Origin: Bacillota bacterium
GTDB taxonomy: Bacteria; Bacillota; Clostridia; Christensenellales; Aristaeellaceae
Direction of reading: 5' to 3'
Assembly: GCA_023415715.1 (NCBI GenBank)
Contig: JAEZJP010000015.1
Location: 1-64,000, forward strand
DNA length: 64,000 nucleotides
Below are positions 52,355 through 60,583 of the stretch, one piece after another. The position numbers and the translations under genes were made by a program. The first letter of the stretch is position 1, and every line of letters begins with the position of its first letter. The notes beneath the pieces were generated by a model, which did no database searches, was not told the origin of the DNA, and saw nothing but the letters and a program-made list of their open reading frames with translations.

Positions 52355-53191
52355 ATGTACGAACAGGATAGATTGGTTACATTGAAGAAAAAAGCGATTG
52401 ATGTTCGGGCAAACATTCTTCACATGATCCCACCGGGAAAGATTGGGCATCTGGGTGGCAGCATGTCCATAGCAGACATCGTGGCAGTTTTATACTTTGA
52501 ACATATGAACGTGTTTGATGACCCAAAGGATTCTAGGCGTGACCGCTGCATATTCAGCAAAGGGCATGCGGTGCTTGCGCAATATGCCTGCCTTGTGGAA
52601 CTTAATTACTTTGACAGGGCGGAATTGCCCAGGGTCAAAACGTTGGGCGGAACGCTTCAGGGGCACCCCGATATGGATCAAACACCCGGCATTGAAGCTG
52701 TAACGGGTTCCCTTGGCCAGGGATTGTCCATTTCGCTTGGCATGGCGTTAGGTTTGAAGATTTCCGACAGCACTTCCCGCGTCTATTGCGTTCTTGGTGA
52801 CGGCGAGCTTGCGGAAGGCCAGATATGGGAAGCGGCTATGGCTGCTTGCGCATTTGGGGCGGATAATCTCTGTGCAATCTTGGACTATAACAAGGTGCAG
52901 GCTACGGATGAAACAGCAAAAGTCTTCCCTATTAACAATCTAAAAGAAAAATGGGAAGCTTTTGGATGGAAGGTTTTTGAAATTGACGGCCATGACATAG
53001 CACAGATACTTGAAGCGCTTAACGCGGCAAAAGAGGTCAAAGGGCAGCCTTCGCTGATACTAGCCCATACAATCAAGGGAAAAGGCTTAGCGTTTGCTGA
53101 AGGGAAGGCGCAATTCCACAACGCTTCCATGACGGAAGAGCAATATGCTCTCGCTTTAGCTGCGGTCGAGCAGATGCGTAAGGAGTTATGA
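52355..53191 (+). CDS. Transketolase-like, N-terminal (thiamine diphosphate-binding) subunit
   Basis: A 278-residue subunit corresponding to the first third of transketolase. The ThDP/magnesium motif is GDGELAEGQIWEAAMAACAFGADNLCAILDYNK, and KGHAVLAQYACL and GHPDMDQTPGIEAVTGSLGQGLS are the substrate-site blocks with their histidines. ATG 52355 follows GGAGG. It overlaps the partner subunit start. Split transketolases often belong to special pathways rather than the main pentose phosphate route (for example the apulose-4-phosphate and sulfosugar enzymes), and the company of this one supports that. Confidence 0.93.
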   Translation: MYEQDRLVTLKKKAIDVRANILHMIPPGKIGHLGGSMSIADIVAVLYFEHMNVFDDPKDSRRDRCIFSKGHAVLAQYACLVELNYFDRAELPRVKTLGGTLQGHPDMDQTPGIEAVTGSLGQGLSISLGMALGLKISDSTSRVYCVLGDGELAEGQIWEAAMAACAFGADNLCAILDYNKVQATDETAKVFPINNLKEKWEAFGWKVFEIDGHDIAQILEALNAAKEVKGQPSLILAHTIKGKGLAFAEGKAQFHNASMTEEQYALALAAVEQMRKEL

Positions 53192-53193
53192 GT

Positions 53194-54126
53194 ATGACGA
53201 TGAGTTCAAGGCAGGCATATGGCGAGGCGCTGGTAGAGTTGGGAAAGTCCAATGAGAATATTGTTGTGCTTGAAGCCGATCTCGGAAAATCAACCATGAC
53301 CAGCCTCTTTTGCGCGGCGTTTCCCAAGCGGTATTTCCAGATGGGTATTGCAGAGCAGAACATGGCTTCTGTCGCGGCTGGTCTTGCGCTGACGGGAAAA
53401 ACAGCATTCATCAACTCCTTTGCAGTATTTGCATCCGGCAGGCCGTATGATCAGATTCGGTCGTCAATCTGCATCCCCAGGCTCAACGTCAAGATTTGTG
53501 GCTCTTCCGCAGGATTGTCAGATTTTGGCGATGGCAAGACACACCAATCGGTTGATGATATAGCGATCATGCGGGTCCTTCCGAACATGACGGTATTATC
53601 TCCGGTAGATGCGGTGGAGACAAAGCAGATGGTGAAAGCAATGGCAGAATACAATGGCCCATGTTACATCCGCATCAACAGAAACGATCTTCCTCTTCTT
53701 ACAGACCCCGGGCAAAAATATACCATTGGAAAGATGAACCTTGTGCGTGAAGGCGGGGATGTGGCCGTTTTTGCTTCGGGCGTCATGGTATCCCACGCAC
53801 TTATGGCAGCCGAAGCGCTTGCAAGCGAAGGGATTTCTCTCAGAGTTGTTAATGTAAGCACAATAAAGCCTCTTGACACCCAGGCGGTCAAGGATTACTG
53901 CAAGGGCATGAGGGGCGTTGTTACTGCCGAGGAGCACAGTATCTATGGAGGCCTCGGCTCCGCAATATTGGAGGCGTTGGCATCAGTCAGGATACCGGTT
54001 ATGGTCCTGGGCATCAACGATACCTTTGGCACATCCGCCATGAAATACGATGAACTGCTTGAGAAATACCACTTGATGCCAGAGGATGTTATTGCAAAAG
54101 TGAAGGCAGTCTTGGCCTGTGAATGA
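53194..54126 (+). CDS. Transketolase-like, C-terminal (pyrimidine-binding) subunit
   Basis: A 310-residue partner of the preceding subunit. LEADLGKST, YFQMGIAEQNMASVAAGLA (with the glutamate that activates ThDP) and GLSDFGDGKTHQSVDDIAIMR are typical. I prefer ATG 53194, 8 bases after TAAGGAG; ATG 53188 overlaps the upstream stop and is only 2 bases from that site. The two together make a complete ThDP enzyme that moves two-carbon units between sugar phosphates. Confidence 0.93.
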   Translation: MTMSSRQAYGEALVELGKSNENIVVLEADLGKSTMTSLFCAAFPKRYFQMGIAEQNMASVAAGLALTGKTAFINSFAVFASGRPYDQIRSSICIPRLNVKICGSSAGLSDFGDGKTHQSVDDIAIMRVLPNMTVLSPVDAVETKQMVKAMAEYNGPCYIRINRNDLPLLTDPGQKYTIGKMNLVREGGDVAVFASGVMVSHALMAAEALASEGISLRVVNVSTIKPLDTQAVKDYCKGMRGVVTAEEHSIYGGLGSAILEALASVRIPVMVLGINDTFGTSAMKYDELLEKYHLMPEDVIAKVKAVLACE

Positions 54127-54136
54127 GGAGAATCAT

Positions 54137-55024
54137 ATGAAAGTAGGATTTATCGGTCTTGGAATCATGGGTAAGCCCATGGCGAAAAATCTGCTGAAAG
54201 CAGGCCATGCGCTGGAGGTATTTGACATTTCACGGGCAGCCGTGGAAGAATTGGGTGCATGCGGCGCGCAAATGTGTAATTCCGTAGGAGAAGTGGCTCA
54301 AAGCTGCAAACTCATTATCACCATGCTCCCCAATAGCCCGCATGTCAAGCAGGTCGTTTTGGATAAGGGGGGCGTGCTTGAATTCGCCGGGCCCGGCACA
54401 CTGGTTGTGGATATGTCGTCCATCGCACCGGAGGCTACTAAGGAAATACAGTCGGCGCTTGCTAAGAAGGGTATTCGCATGATTGATGCGCCGGTATCAG
54501 GCGGCGAGCCTAAAGCTATTGACGGAACGCTTGCGATCATGGTTGGCGGCGAAGAACAAGATTTTGAGGAAGCCAAACCTCTTTTTGAAGTCATGGGTGC
54601 ATCCTATACGCTTGTAGGGCCGATCGGCAGCGGTAATACGTGCAAGCTGACGAATCAGATCATTGTTGCCCTGAATATTGCAGCCCTGGCGGAAGGCCTT
54701 ACGTTTGCAAAGAAGGCTGGGACCGATCCCCGCAAGGTTTTTGAGGCAATCAAAGGCGGGCTTGCGGGTTCCACGGTCATGAACGCCAAGGCGCCAATGA
54801 TGCTGGATGGCAGCTTCAGGCCGGGTTTCCGCATAGACCTGCACATCAAGGATTTGAACAATGCGCTGGAGACAGGCGAAGCGCTTGATGCACCGCTGCC
54901 GATGACGGCGGAGATTCAAAAGGTGCTCAAGGAGCTTTCCGCCGCTGGGGAAGGTTCCAGTGACCACAGCGCGATCGCCAGGCATTACGAGAAGCTGGCC
55001 GGCCTTGTTTTGAAGGATCATTAA
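54137..55024 (+). CDS. Beta-hydroxyacid dehydrogenase, tartronate-semialdehyde reductase / L-threonate dehydrogenase-like (GarR family)
   Basis: A 295-residue NAD(P)-dependent enzyme. GLGIMGKPMAKNLLKAG is the Rossmann motif, DAPVSGGEPKAIDGTLAIMVGG the substrate block and GNTCKLTNQI carries the catalytic lysine. It starts 10 bases after the transketolase gene, with GAGGAG upstream, and ends the rightward operon before a perfect terminator. The sequence is GarR-like, but in this context, close to a PdxA-type dehydrogenase and a four-carbon-acid kinase, oxidation of threonate or erythronate (the LtnD role) is equally plausible. Confidence 0.88.
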   Translation: MKVGFIGLGIMGKPMAKNLLKAGHALEVFDISRAAVEELGACGAQMCNSVGEVAQSCKLIITMLPNSPHVKQVVLDKGGVLEFAGPGTLVVDMSSIAPEATKEIQSALAKKGIRMIDAPVSGGEPKAIDGTLAIMVGGEEQDFEEAKPLFEVMGASYTLVGPIGSGNTCKLTNQIIVALNIAALAEGLTFAKKAGTDPRKVFEAIKGGLAGSTVMNAKAPMMLDGSFRPGFRIDLHIKDLNNALETGEALDAPLPMTAEIQKVLKELSAAGEGSSDHSAIARHYEKLAGLVLKDH

Positions 55025-55034
55025 TATATAAAGA

Positions 55035-55078
55035 AAAGCGTTATGAAAGGGAGTTCTTTCATAACGCTTTGTTTTTTT
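55035..55078 (+). terminator. Rho-independent terminator of the transketolase operon
   Basis: AAAGCGTTATGAAA pairs perfectly with TTTCATAACGCTTT around 8 bases, followed by GTTTTTTT. The clearest terminator in the window. Confidence 0.9.
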
Positions 55079-55128
55079 GTATCACAAAAATTGATATGGT
55101 TGGAAGCAGCCGGCGCAGGCATGCCGGC

Positions 55129-56187
55129 TTATGGCAAATATCCCTGTTTGTTTTTCGCCATTGCAATGGCGTAATCCAGCGCGTTCACAAGGCTCAGTTC
55201 GCTGGATGTGCCTTTGCCGGCCTGATCGAACCCTGTCCCATGATCGACGCTGGTGCGGATGATCGGAAGCCCAAGGGTGATATTGACGCCCTCCACAGCC
55301 TTCCAGGCCTTCAATTCACGGTCATATACAAAGCCAACCGTCTTTAAAGGAATATGCCCCTGATCGTGATACATGGCGATCACAACATCATACCATCCGC
55401 CAAGAGCCTTGGAAAACAGGCTGTCTGCGGGAAAAGGGCCTTCCGCGAGAATGCCTTCCAGCCTGGCCTGCTCAATGGCAGGGAGGATTTCCTCCAGTTC
55501 TTCGCTGCCAAACAGCCCGTTCTCCCCTGCGTGCGGGTTGAGGCCGGCTACTGCCACGCGCGGCCTCACGATGCCATATTCCTTCAATGCGCGGTCCGCG
55601 ATGCGGATCACATCCAGCACACGCTCTTTTTTTACGCGGTCACATGCTTCACGAAGGCTGCAGTGCGTGGATACGTGCATCACCCGAAGGTCATGATGCG
55701 CAAGCATCATGGCATACTTGGACGTATGGGTATATGCGGCGAAAATCTCGGTATGCCCGTCAAAGTGCAGATGCTCCTTTTGCAATGCCAGGTTCATGGC
55801 TTCCTTGTTCAGCGCATTGGTGCATGTTGCGTCCACCTCGCCCGAAAGGGCAAGCTCAATCACCTTCTTCACGCACTGGAACGCGGCGTTGCCGCACATT
55901 GCAGAAACCTTTCCGTAAGAAAACGCCTGCATATCAATTAAATCCAGGTGCAGCACATCCACGGTTCCGTACTCAAATTTCGCCTCGGAAACGTTTTTTA
56001 CGGCATGGACCATAAGATGGCCGCAGCCGGCGAGCTGCTTCACTGCCTCAAATATCTTTGCATCGCCAATGATCAAAGGCTTGCAATTTTGATAAAGCTC
56101 CGGGCGGCAAAGTGCCTTTAATGTTATTTCCGGCCCGTTGCCTGCAGGATCCCCCATGGTGATTCCGATGACAGGTTTTTTTATCAT
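55129..56187 (-). CDS. PdxA-family dehydrogenase (PdxA2-type, four-carbon sugar-acid 4-phosphate dehydrogenase)
   Basis: A 352-residue metal- and NAD-dependent enzyme. GITMGDPAGNGPEI opens the protein; metal-binding histidines lie in HFDGHTEIF and YHDQGHIPLK. Classical PdxA makes vitamin B6, but no other B6 gene is here. It directly follows a DUF1537-type kinase gene by 21 bases, the arrangement known for D-threonate and D-erythronate degradation, where this enzyme oxidises and decarboxylates the 4-phosphate to dihydroxyacetone phosphate. The ATG at 56187 follows ACGAGG; GTG 56208 would be longer without a site. Confidence 0.9.
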   Translation of the reverse strand: MIKKPVIGITMGDPAGNGPEITLKALCRPELYQNCKPLIIGDAKIFEAVKQLAGCGHLMVHAVKNVSEAKFEYGTVDVLHLDLIDMQAFSYGKVSAMCGNAAFQCVKKVIELALSGEVDATCTNALNKEAMNLALQKEHLHFDGHTEIFAAYTHTSKYAMMLAHHDLRVMHVSTHCSLREACDRVKKERVLDVIRIADRALKEYGIVRPRVAVAGLNPHAGENGLFGSEELEEILPAIEQARLEGILAEGPFPADSLFSKALGGWYDVVIAMYHDQGHIPLKTVGFVYDRELKAWKAVEGVNITLGLPIIRTSVDHGTGFDQAGKGTSSELSLVNALDYAIAMAKNKQGYLP

Positions 56188-56208
56188 ATGATACCTCGTT
56201 TGTTCCAC

Positions 56209-57444
56209 TCAATTGTGCATTAGCTTAAATAGAAGGTTCTTGTCGCCAAATCCGCCTGATTTGGTCAAAAGCTGATGGCTTTTGCCTTGGTATGTGAATT
56301 GGGAAAGGATCGTGCCCGGCGCGATTTCACAAACAGGAACCAGGGTATGTACATGAAGCTGGCACAAAAGCCCCAAGACTGTATCACCGCCGGTAACCAT
56401 CAGTGTTCCGCAAAAGCCATCATCCAATATCCTTTTAGTGATTTGTGCCAGGGTGAAAGAGATCCGCTCACGCATTTGCGTATGGTCCATGCCGTGTTTC
56501 AAGGCATGACGCAATGTTTCCTCCGGTTCATGAAGGTCCATGGTGTCAATGATCACATAACTGTTAGCGTGGTACGCGGTTTTCCATTGATCAAAAAAGG
56601 CATTCAGCAGCTGCTCACTGGCCGTTCCGAGCTTTATATCCATTGGCAGGTTCAGCCTGGCAAAGCCGGTTCTCTCGGCCCATTCTATCTGCGCTGCCGT
56701 AATTGGATTCACGCTGCCGCAAACAAGCAATAGTCTATCTGATATCAAGGCCTCGCTTTTGACTGCCTGCCTGGGTAATTGCAAATGCGCAAGCATCGCT
56801 TCGGCCAAACCGCCGCAGCCGGCCAGCAGGCTTACTTTCCCGGCATGGCAAAGACCTGCGGCAAGCCGCTCCATATCCTTAGTGCAACCAACATTGTAAA
56901 CGATGATGCCGTTTGTGACCGTATCTATCGTTCCGGTATCCGATAATGTGGCTGGTGTGCCGGTTTGTGCTGCAATGATATCCAACACTGAGGATTGGCT
57001 GACCGGCTCAAAGGGATCGCGGCCAAATACGCTTTGCGCCACCGGTATGCCGTCAATATAATGGATGCCGCCTACGGTGTACCGCTTGTGCTTTGGAAAC
57101 GCAGGCACGAAATGAATTTGCGATTCACCGCTTGCGTTAAGGGCCGCCTGAAGCTCGCTGCCGATATTCCCCCGCAGAGCAGAGTCGGTTTTTTTATAAA
57201 TGTACGGTATGCCAAGTGCTATGGCTTCTTTTACGATATCAAAAATAATCCGGTATGCTTCCGCCGGGTCCAGGTGACGTGTTTTGGCATCCACAGCCAG
57301 CACTGCTGCATCTGGGTTGGCATGAACACATTCGCGGATGTTTGTATTCACAGACACAAGCGTATTGATATTATCTGCTGAAAAAGAAACGGCTGTATCC
57401 AGTGCTCCGGATAGATCATCGGCAACAATCAGTAATTTTACCAT
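56209..57444 (-). CDS. Four-carbon acid sugar kinase (DUF1537, OtnK/DtnK family)
   Basis: A kinase of about 411 residues. The N-terminal domain starts VKLLIVADDLSGALDTAVSF and includes YKKTDSALRGNIGSEL; the C-terminal nucleotide domain has LVCGSVNPITAAQIEWA, VTGGDTVLGLLC and PGTILSQF. Members phosphorylate threonate, erythronate, 3-oxo-tetronates or 3-oxo-isoapionate. The start is uncertain: ATG 57444 aligns best with relatives, but GAGGG lies closer to GTG 57456. It precedes the PdxA-type gene in a two-gene minus-strand operon with its own promoter. Confidence 0.9.
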   Translation of the reverse strand: MVKLLIVADDLSGALDTAVSFSADNINTLVSVNTNIRECVHANPDAAVLAVDAKTRHLDPAEAYRIIFDIVKEAIALGIPYIYKKTDSALRGNIGSELQAALNASGESQIHFVPAFPKHKRYTVGGIHYIDGIPVAQSVFGRDPFEPVSQSSVLDIIAAQTGTPATLSDTGTIDTVTNGIIVYNVGCTKDMERLAAGLCHAGKVSLLAGCGGLAEAMLAHLQLPRQAVKSEALISDRLLLVCGSVNPITAAQIEWAERTGFARLNLPMDIKLGTASEQLLNAFFDQWKTAYHANSYVIIDTMDLHEPEETLRHALKHGMDHTQMRERISFTLAQITKRILDDGFCGTLMVTGGDTVLGLLCQLHVHTLVPVCEIAPGTILSQFTYQGKSHQLLTKSGGFGDKNLLFKLMHN

Positions 57445-57512
57445 AGTAAGCAGCACCATTTCCCTCAATGATGGTAACGAGAAAAGCCATGCCAACAAAG
57501 CTTGCTAATGCC

Positions 57513-57541
57513 ATGGTACACTGGAATCGACCGGTTGGCAA
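57513..57541 (-). promoter_or_regulatory. Promoter of the kinase/PdxA2 operon, with GGTTGCCAACC palindrome
   Basis: On the minus strand TTGCCA (57541-57536), 17-base spacer, TACCAT (57518-57513). The -35 box lies within the near-perfect palindrome GGTTGCCAACC (57533-57543), a possible operator unlike the GntR- and LacI-type sites. Confidence 0.45.
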
Positions 57542-57592
57542 CCAGTTTCAATGCTGAAAGATGCATTCATCCAACAGCCGGGATGAAACAGG

Positions 57593-57639
57593 AAAAGCCG
57601 GAGCGCATTATGCCTGATGGCATTTGCGCTTCCGGTTTT
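57593..57639 (-). terminator. Terminator after the 57674 GH51 gene
   Basis: On the minus strand AAAACCGGAAGCGC pairs with GCGCTCCGGCTTTT (two single-base bulges) and an inner TGCC/GGCA stem, ending in TTTT. It separates this GH51 gene from the kinase operon. Confidence 0.65.
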
Positions 57640-57673
57640 ACCTTTACTGGTTGCTGCACTGTGCTTGTGCTGC

Positions 57674-59209
57674 TTATCGCAGCTCGACCGCTACCACGCT
57701 CATTTTGGGCAGGTGCAGTTGGAGTGTGCCAGATTCAAAGCTTGCCCCGGCATAAGCACACGGACGAACTTTGTCACCGTCTGTAAAGTCATTGTAATCA
57801 TTCATACGTGCCGAGGTAAGGATTCGGCCGGAGACATTTGTTGGCATATAGGAACCAAGATCCACCCGGGCCTTTACATCGGAATTGGGGTCAGGGTTGG
57901 CAATGGTCATTATGACCGCACCGTCACAGGCTAAAGAAGCTGAAACGCTCAATCCGGGAACTGTTTCGCCGCCAAAGACATAATCGGTTGTTTCGACTGT
58001 GCTTTGAATCAGCGTGGCATCCTGATGAGGGGTAAACAGATCAAACACATGATAACTGGGGGTTAATATCATCTGCTCACCCTCGGTTAGCACCATAGCC
58101 TGCAGCACGTTCACTGTCTGGGCAATATTGGCCATGCGTACCCTATCCGCATGATTGTTGAATATGTTCAGGGATATGGCGCCGGACACTGCGTCCCGAA
58201 GCGTGTTCTGCTGGTACAGAAAACCTGGATTGGTATCCGGCTCGCAATCGAACCAGGTACCCCATTCATCAACTATCAAGGCCACGTGCTTTTGAGGATC
58301 ATGCTTGTCCATGATTTCGCTATGCTTGGTGACCAGTTCGTCTGTAAACCAGGCAGCCTTCATGATGCCAAACCAATCTGTTTCATCAAACTGTGTGGCG
58401 GACCTGCGGGAACGTGTTTCGTCGCGCAGGTAGACCTCGTTTCCGTCTTCATGCTTGACAGTAATCACCTTGTCGCCAACACGCGTATAGTGATGCAATC
58501 CGATTCCATGCATGAGGCTGCCGGCTTCACGCATCATGACATCCATCCAATGATAATTGGCACCCCTGGGGCCGGCGGCGACAAGGTACAGTTTATGCTC
58601 GCCATAATTGCGTGCGTAGGTTGAGTAATTGCGGTACAAATCGGCATAGTGCTCAGCCCGCATCCGGCCGCCGCAGCCCCAGTTTTCATTCCCGACGCCA
58701 AAGTAACGCAGGCCAAAGGGTTTTTCTCTGCCGTTTTGACGGCGGAGGTTGGCCATAGGGGATTCACCGTCAAAATTCATGTACTCGATCCATTCGCTCA
58801 TTTCCTGAACGGTGCCGCTGCCTACGTTTCCACAGATATACGGTGCTGTTTCCAGCAGTTCGCACAAGCGGAAAAATTCGTGGGTTCCAAAGCTGTTGTC
58901 CTCCACAACGCCGCCCCAGTGCGTATTGATCATGCGCTTACGATTGGACTTAAGACCTATACCGTCCTTCCAGTGATACTCATCGGCAAAGCAGCCGCCC
59001 GGCCACCGCAATACCGGTATCTTGATCTTTTTTAAGGCGTCAACGATATCTGTACGGATACCGTCATCATTGGGGATCGGGGATCCCTTGCCAACGAAAA
59101 TACCGTTATAAATGCAGCGGCCAAGATGTTCCGCAAAATGGCCATAGATATTTTTATCAATAATGGCCCCGGTTTTGCCTAGTTTGATAACGGCAGTTTT
59201 GATACTCAT
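57674..59209 (-). CDS. abfA: GH51 alpha-L-arabinofuranosidase (AbfA type)
   Basis: A 511-residue cytoplasmic enzyme with acid/base E175 in [11 protein letters not shown] and nucleophile E315 in IVDEWGTW, and the blocks [13 protein letters not shown] and [14 protein letters not shown]. The ATG at 59209 follows AAAGGAGCG by 7 bases. It closely parallels the 38904 enzyme in motif and length but has its own promoter region and terminator, and is divergent from an ArsR-like regulator gene that may control it. It is the fourth GH51 in the window. Confidence 0.95.
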   Translation of the reverse strand: MSIKTAVIKLGKTGAIIDKNIYGHFAEHLGRCIYNGIFVGKGSPIPNDDGIRTDIVDALKKIKIPVLRWPGGCFADEYHWKDGIGLKSNRKRMINTHWGGVVEDNSFGTHEFFRLCELLETAPYICGNVGSGTVQEMSEWIEYMNFDGESPMANLRRQNGREKPFGLRYFGVGNENWGCGGRMRAEHYADLYRNYSTYARNYGEHKLYLVAAGPRGANYHWMDVMMREAGSLMHGIGLHHYTRVGDKVITVKHEDGNEVYLRDETRSRRSATQFDETDWFGIMKAAWFTDELVTKHSEIMDKHDPQKHVALIVDEWGTWFDCEPDTNPGFLYQQNTLRDAVSGAISLNIFNNHADRVRMANIAQTVNVLQAMVLTEGEQMILTPSYHVFDLFTPHQDATLIQSTVETTDYVFGGETVPGLSVSASLACDGAVIMTIANPDPNSDVKARVDLGSYMPTNVSGRILTSARMNDYNDFTDGDKVRPCAYAGASFESGTLQLHLPKMSVVAVELR

Positions 59210-59549
59210 GCAGACGCTCCTTTACATTTTTATGATATTATCCCTTGAAGTGCTTAAAAAACTCCTCTTTTCTACTTTTCTTTTCAACTTCACTATAATA
59301 AACATGACCAAACCTTATTCAGTTTGAATCATGCATTTGTATATACTTTACATTAATGTCGGAAAAAATACAAGCACTTTTGTAAATTAAATATATGTTA
59401 AGTGATTTAGCATGGGGTTAAATGCAAGCAGAATTCTCATTTCATTTTAAGATAACATAGAATAAATCAGTTTTGATATAGCTTAGGAGCTTGTATAAAG
59501 GTTCGCCATACTCTATAATTGGTATCAAAGAAAAATGAGGTGCGGCGCT
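59210..59549. other. Divergent intergenic region between GH51 and regulator genes
   Basis: No gene supported; strongly AT-rich. A rightward promoter is given separately. No LacI- or GntR-type box like those elsewhere was found, consistent with control by the adjacent ArsR-like protein. Confidence 0.55.
59491..59519 (+). promoter_or_regulatory. Promoter of the ArsR-like regulator gene
   Basis: TTGTAT (59491-59496), 17-base spacer, TATAAT (59514-59519). The -10 is perfect, the -35 weak, as for an activated or regulated promoter. The leader would be only about 25 bases. Confidence 0.45.
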
Positions 59550-60482
59550 ATGATGTTTTTTGGAAAGCTTCAGGATGCGATACCTCTTTGCAAGGCGCTC
59601 AGTTCTGAGATCCGTGTCAGGATTATTGATCTGCTGTCCGATGAAAACGGAATGAATCTGAATGACCTGGCCAAAGCGCTGTCCATTACCAATGGCGCAA
59701 TGACAGCGCATATCCACGTGCTTGAAGAATGCGGCTTAATAGATGTTGTTACGCGGGTGGCAAAGCACGGCACACAAAAAATCTGCATGGTAAAACCTGA
59801 AAAGTTTCTGATTGATATTGTTAAGCGAAAAGGGAGCCAAAACGCCTACCATTCGGAGATAGCCCCCGGTCAGTACGTGGATTACCAGGCATCGGCCCCA
59901 TGCGGGCTGGCTACGGAATCAAAGATTGTTGGTGTTTATGATACGCCTCAGTATTTTTCCGATCCTGAACACTACATGGCGCGTGTTGTATGGCTTACAA
60001 CAGGCTATTTGGAATATGAAATTCCGAATTTTCTGCCGGAGAATACCCGCCCTTCTGAGTTGATTCTGCATGCAGAGCTGGGGTCAGAAGCGCCGAGCTA
60101 TTGCAACGATTGGAAAAGCGATATACATATATCAATGAACGGTATCGAACTGGGGATTTGGCAAAGCCCCGGTGATTTCGGTGGAGTGAAGGGGGTATAC
60201 AGCCCAAGCTGGTGGATTCATTCTATCAATCAGTACGGCACACTGTTTGCAATGACAATTAATCATTCTGGTTGCTATTTTGATCAGCAGAAAGTCTCGG
60301 ATATCACGATCGATGATCTTTCCATCAACAGTCAAAGCCGCATCCGCTTCCGCCTTACTGTACCGCCGGGGGTGCCGGAATCCCGTGGGCTGACGGTGTT
60401 TGGCCGCGGATTTGGCAACTATGACAATGGTATCGTCGTGCGCATCAGTTATGAGGAATGCGGGGGCAACTTGACCGCTTAA
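59550..60482 (+). CDS. ArsR-type winged-helix regulator with large C-terminal ligand domain
   Basis: A 310-residue protein. Residues 10-85 form a winged helix (LCKALSSEIRVRIIDLLSDENGMNLNDLAKALSITNGAMTAHIHVLEECGLI) of the ArsR type. The remaining 220 residues are beta-rich, with aromatic surface-like stretches (CGLATESKIVGVYDTPQYFSDPEHYMARVVWLTTGYLEYEIPNFLPE, NGIELGIWQSPGDFGG), resembling a jelly-roll carbohydrate-binding fold; I do not recognise the domain. Simple ArsR proteins are about 100 residues. ATG 59550 follows TGAGGTG by 7 bases. It is divergent from GH51 and precedes a fucosidase, so a sugar-responsive regulator of these is likely. Confidence 0.8.
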   Translation: MMFFGKLQDAIPLCKALSSEIRVRIIDLLSDENGMNLNDLAKALSITNGAMTAHIHVLEECGLIDVVTRVAKHGTQKICMVKPEKFLIDIVKRKGSQNAYHSEIAPGQYVDYQASAPCGLATESKIVGVYDTPQYFSDPEHYMARVVWLTTGYLEYEIPNFLPENTRPSELILHAELGSEAPSYCNDWKSDIHISMNGIELGIWQSPGDFGGVKGVYSPSWWIHSINQYGTLFAMTINHSGCYFDQQKVSDITIDDLSINSQSRIRFRLTVPPGVPESRGLTVFGRGFGNYDNGIVVRISYEECGGNLTA

Positions 60483-60515
60483 TATTATGTCGCAATTCAT
60501 ATCCCCAAAAAAGCG

Positions 60516-60550
60516 CCCGCCCCGGTACGTGTTCCGCGATCCGGGGTGGG
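60516..60550 (+). terminator. GC-rich hairpin between regulator and fucosidase genes
   Basis: CCCGCCCCGG pairs with CCGGGGTGGG (one G-U) around 15 bases, with no T-run. It may moderate read-through from the regulator gene into the hydrolase genes. Confidence 0.45.
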
Positions 60551-60583
60551 GATGACAGATCAAATGGAAAGGCGGTTTACGTT

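Noticed and set aside
55129..56187. PdxA as a vitamin B6 biosynthesis gene
   Set aside because: No pdxJ or other B6 gene is near, and it is coupled to a DUF1537-type kinase, the signature of four-carbon acid catabolism.
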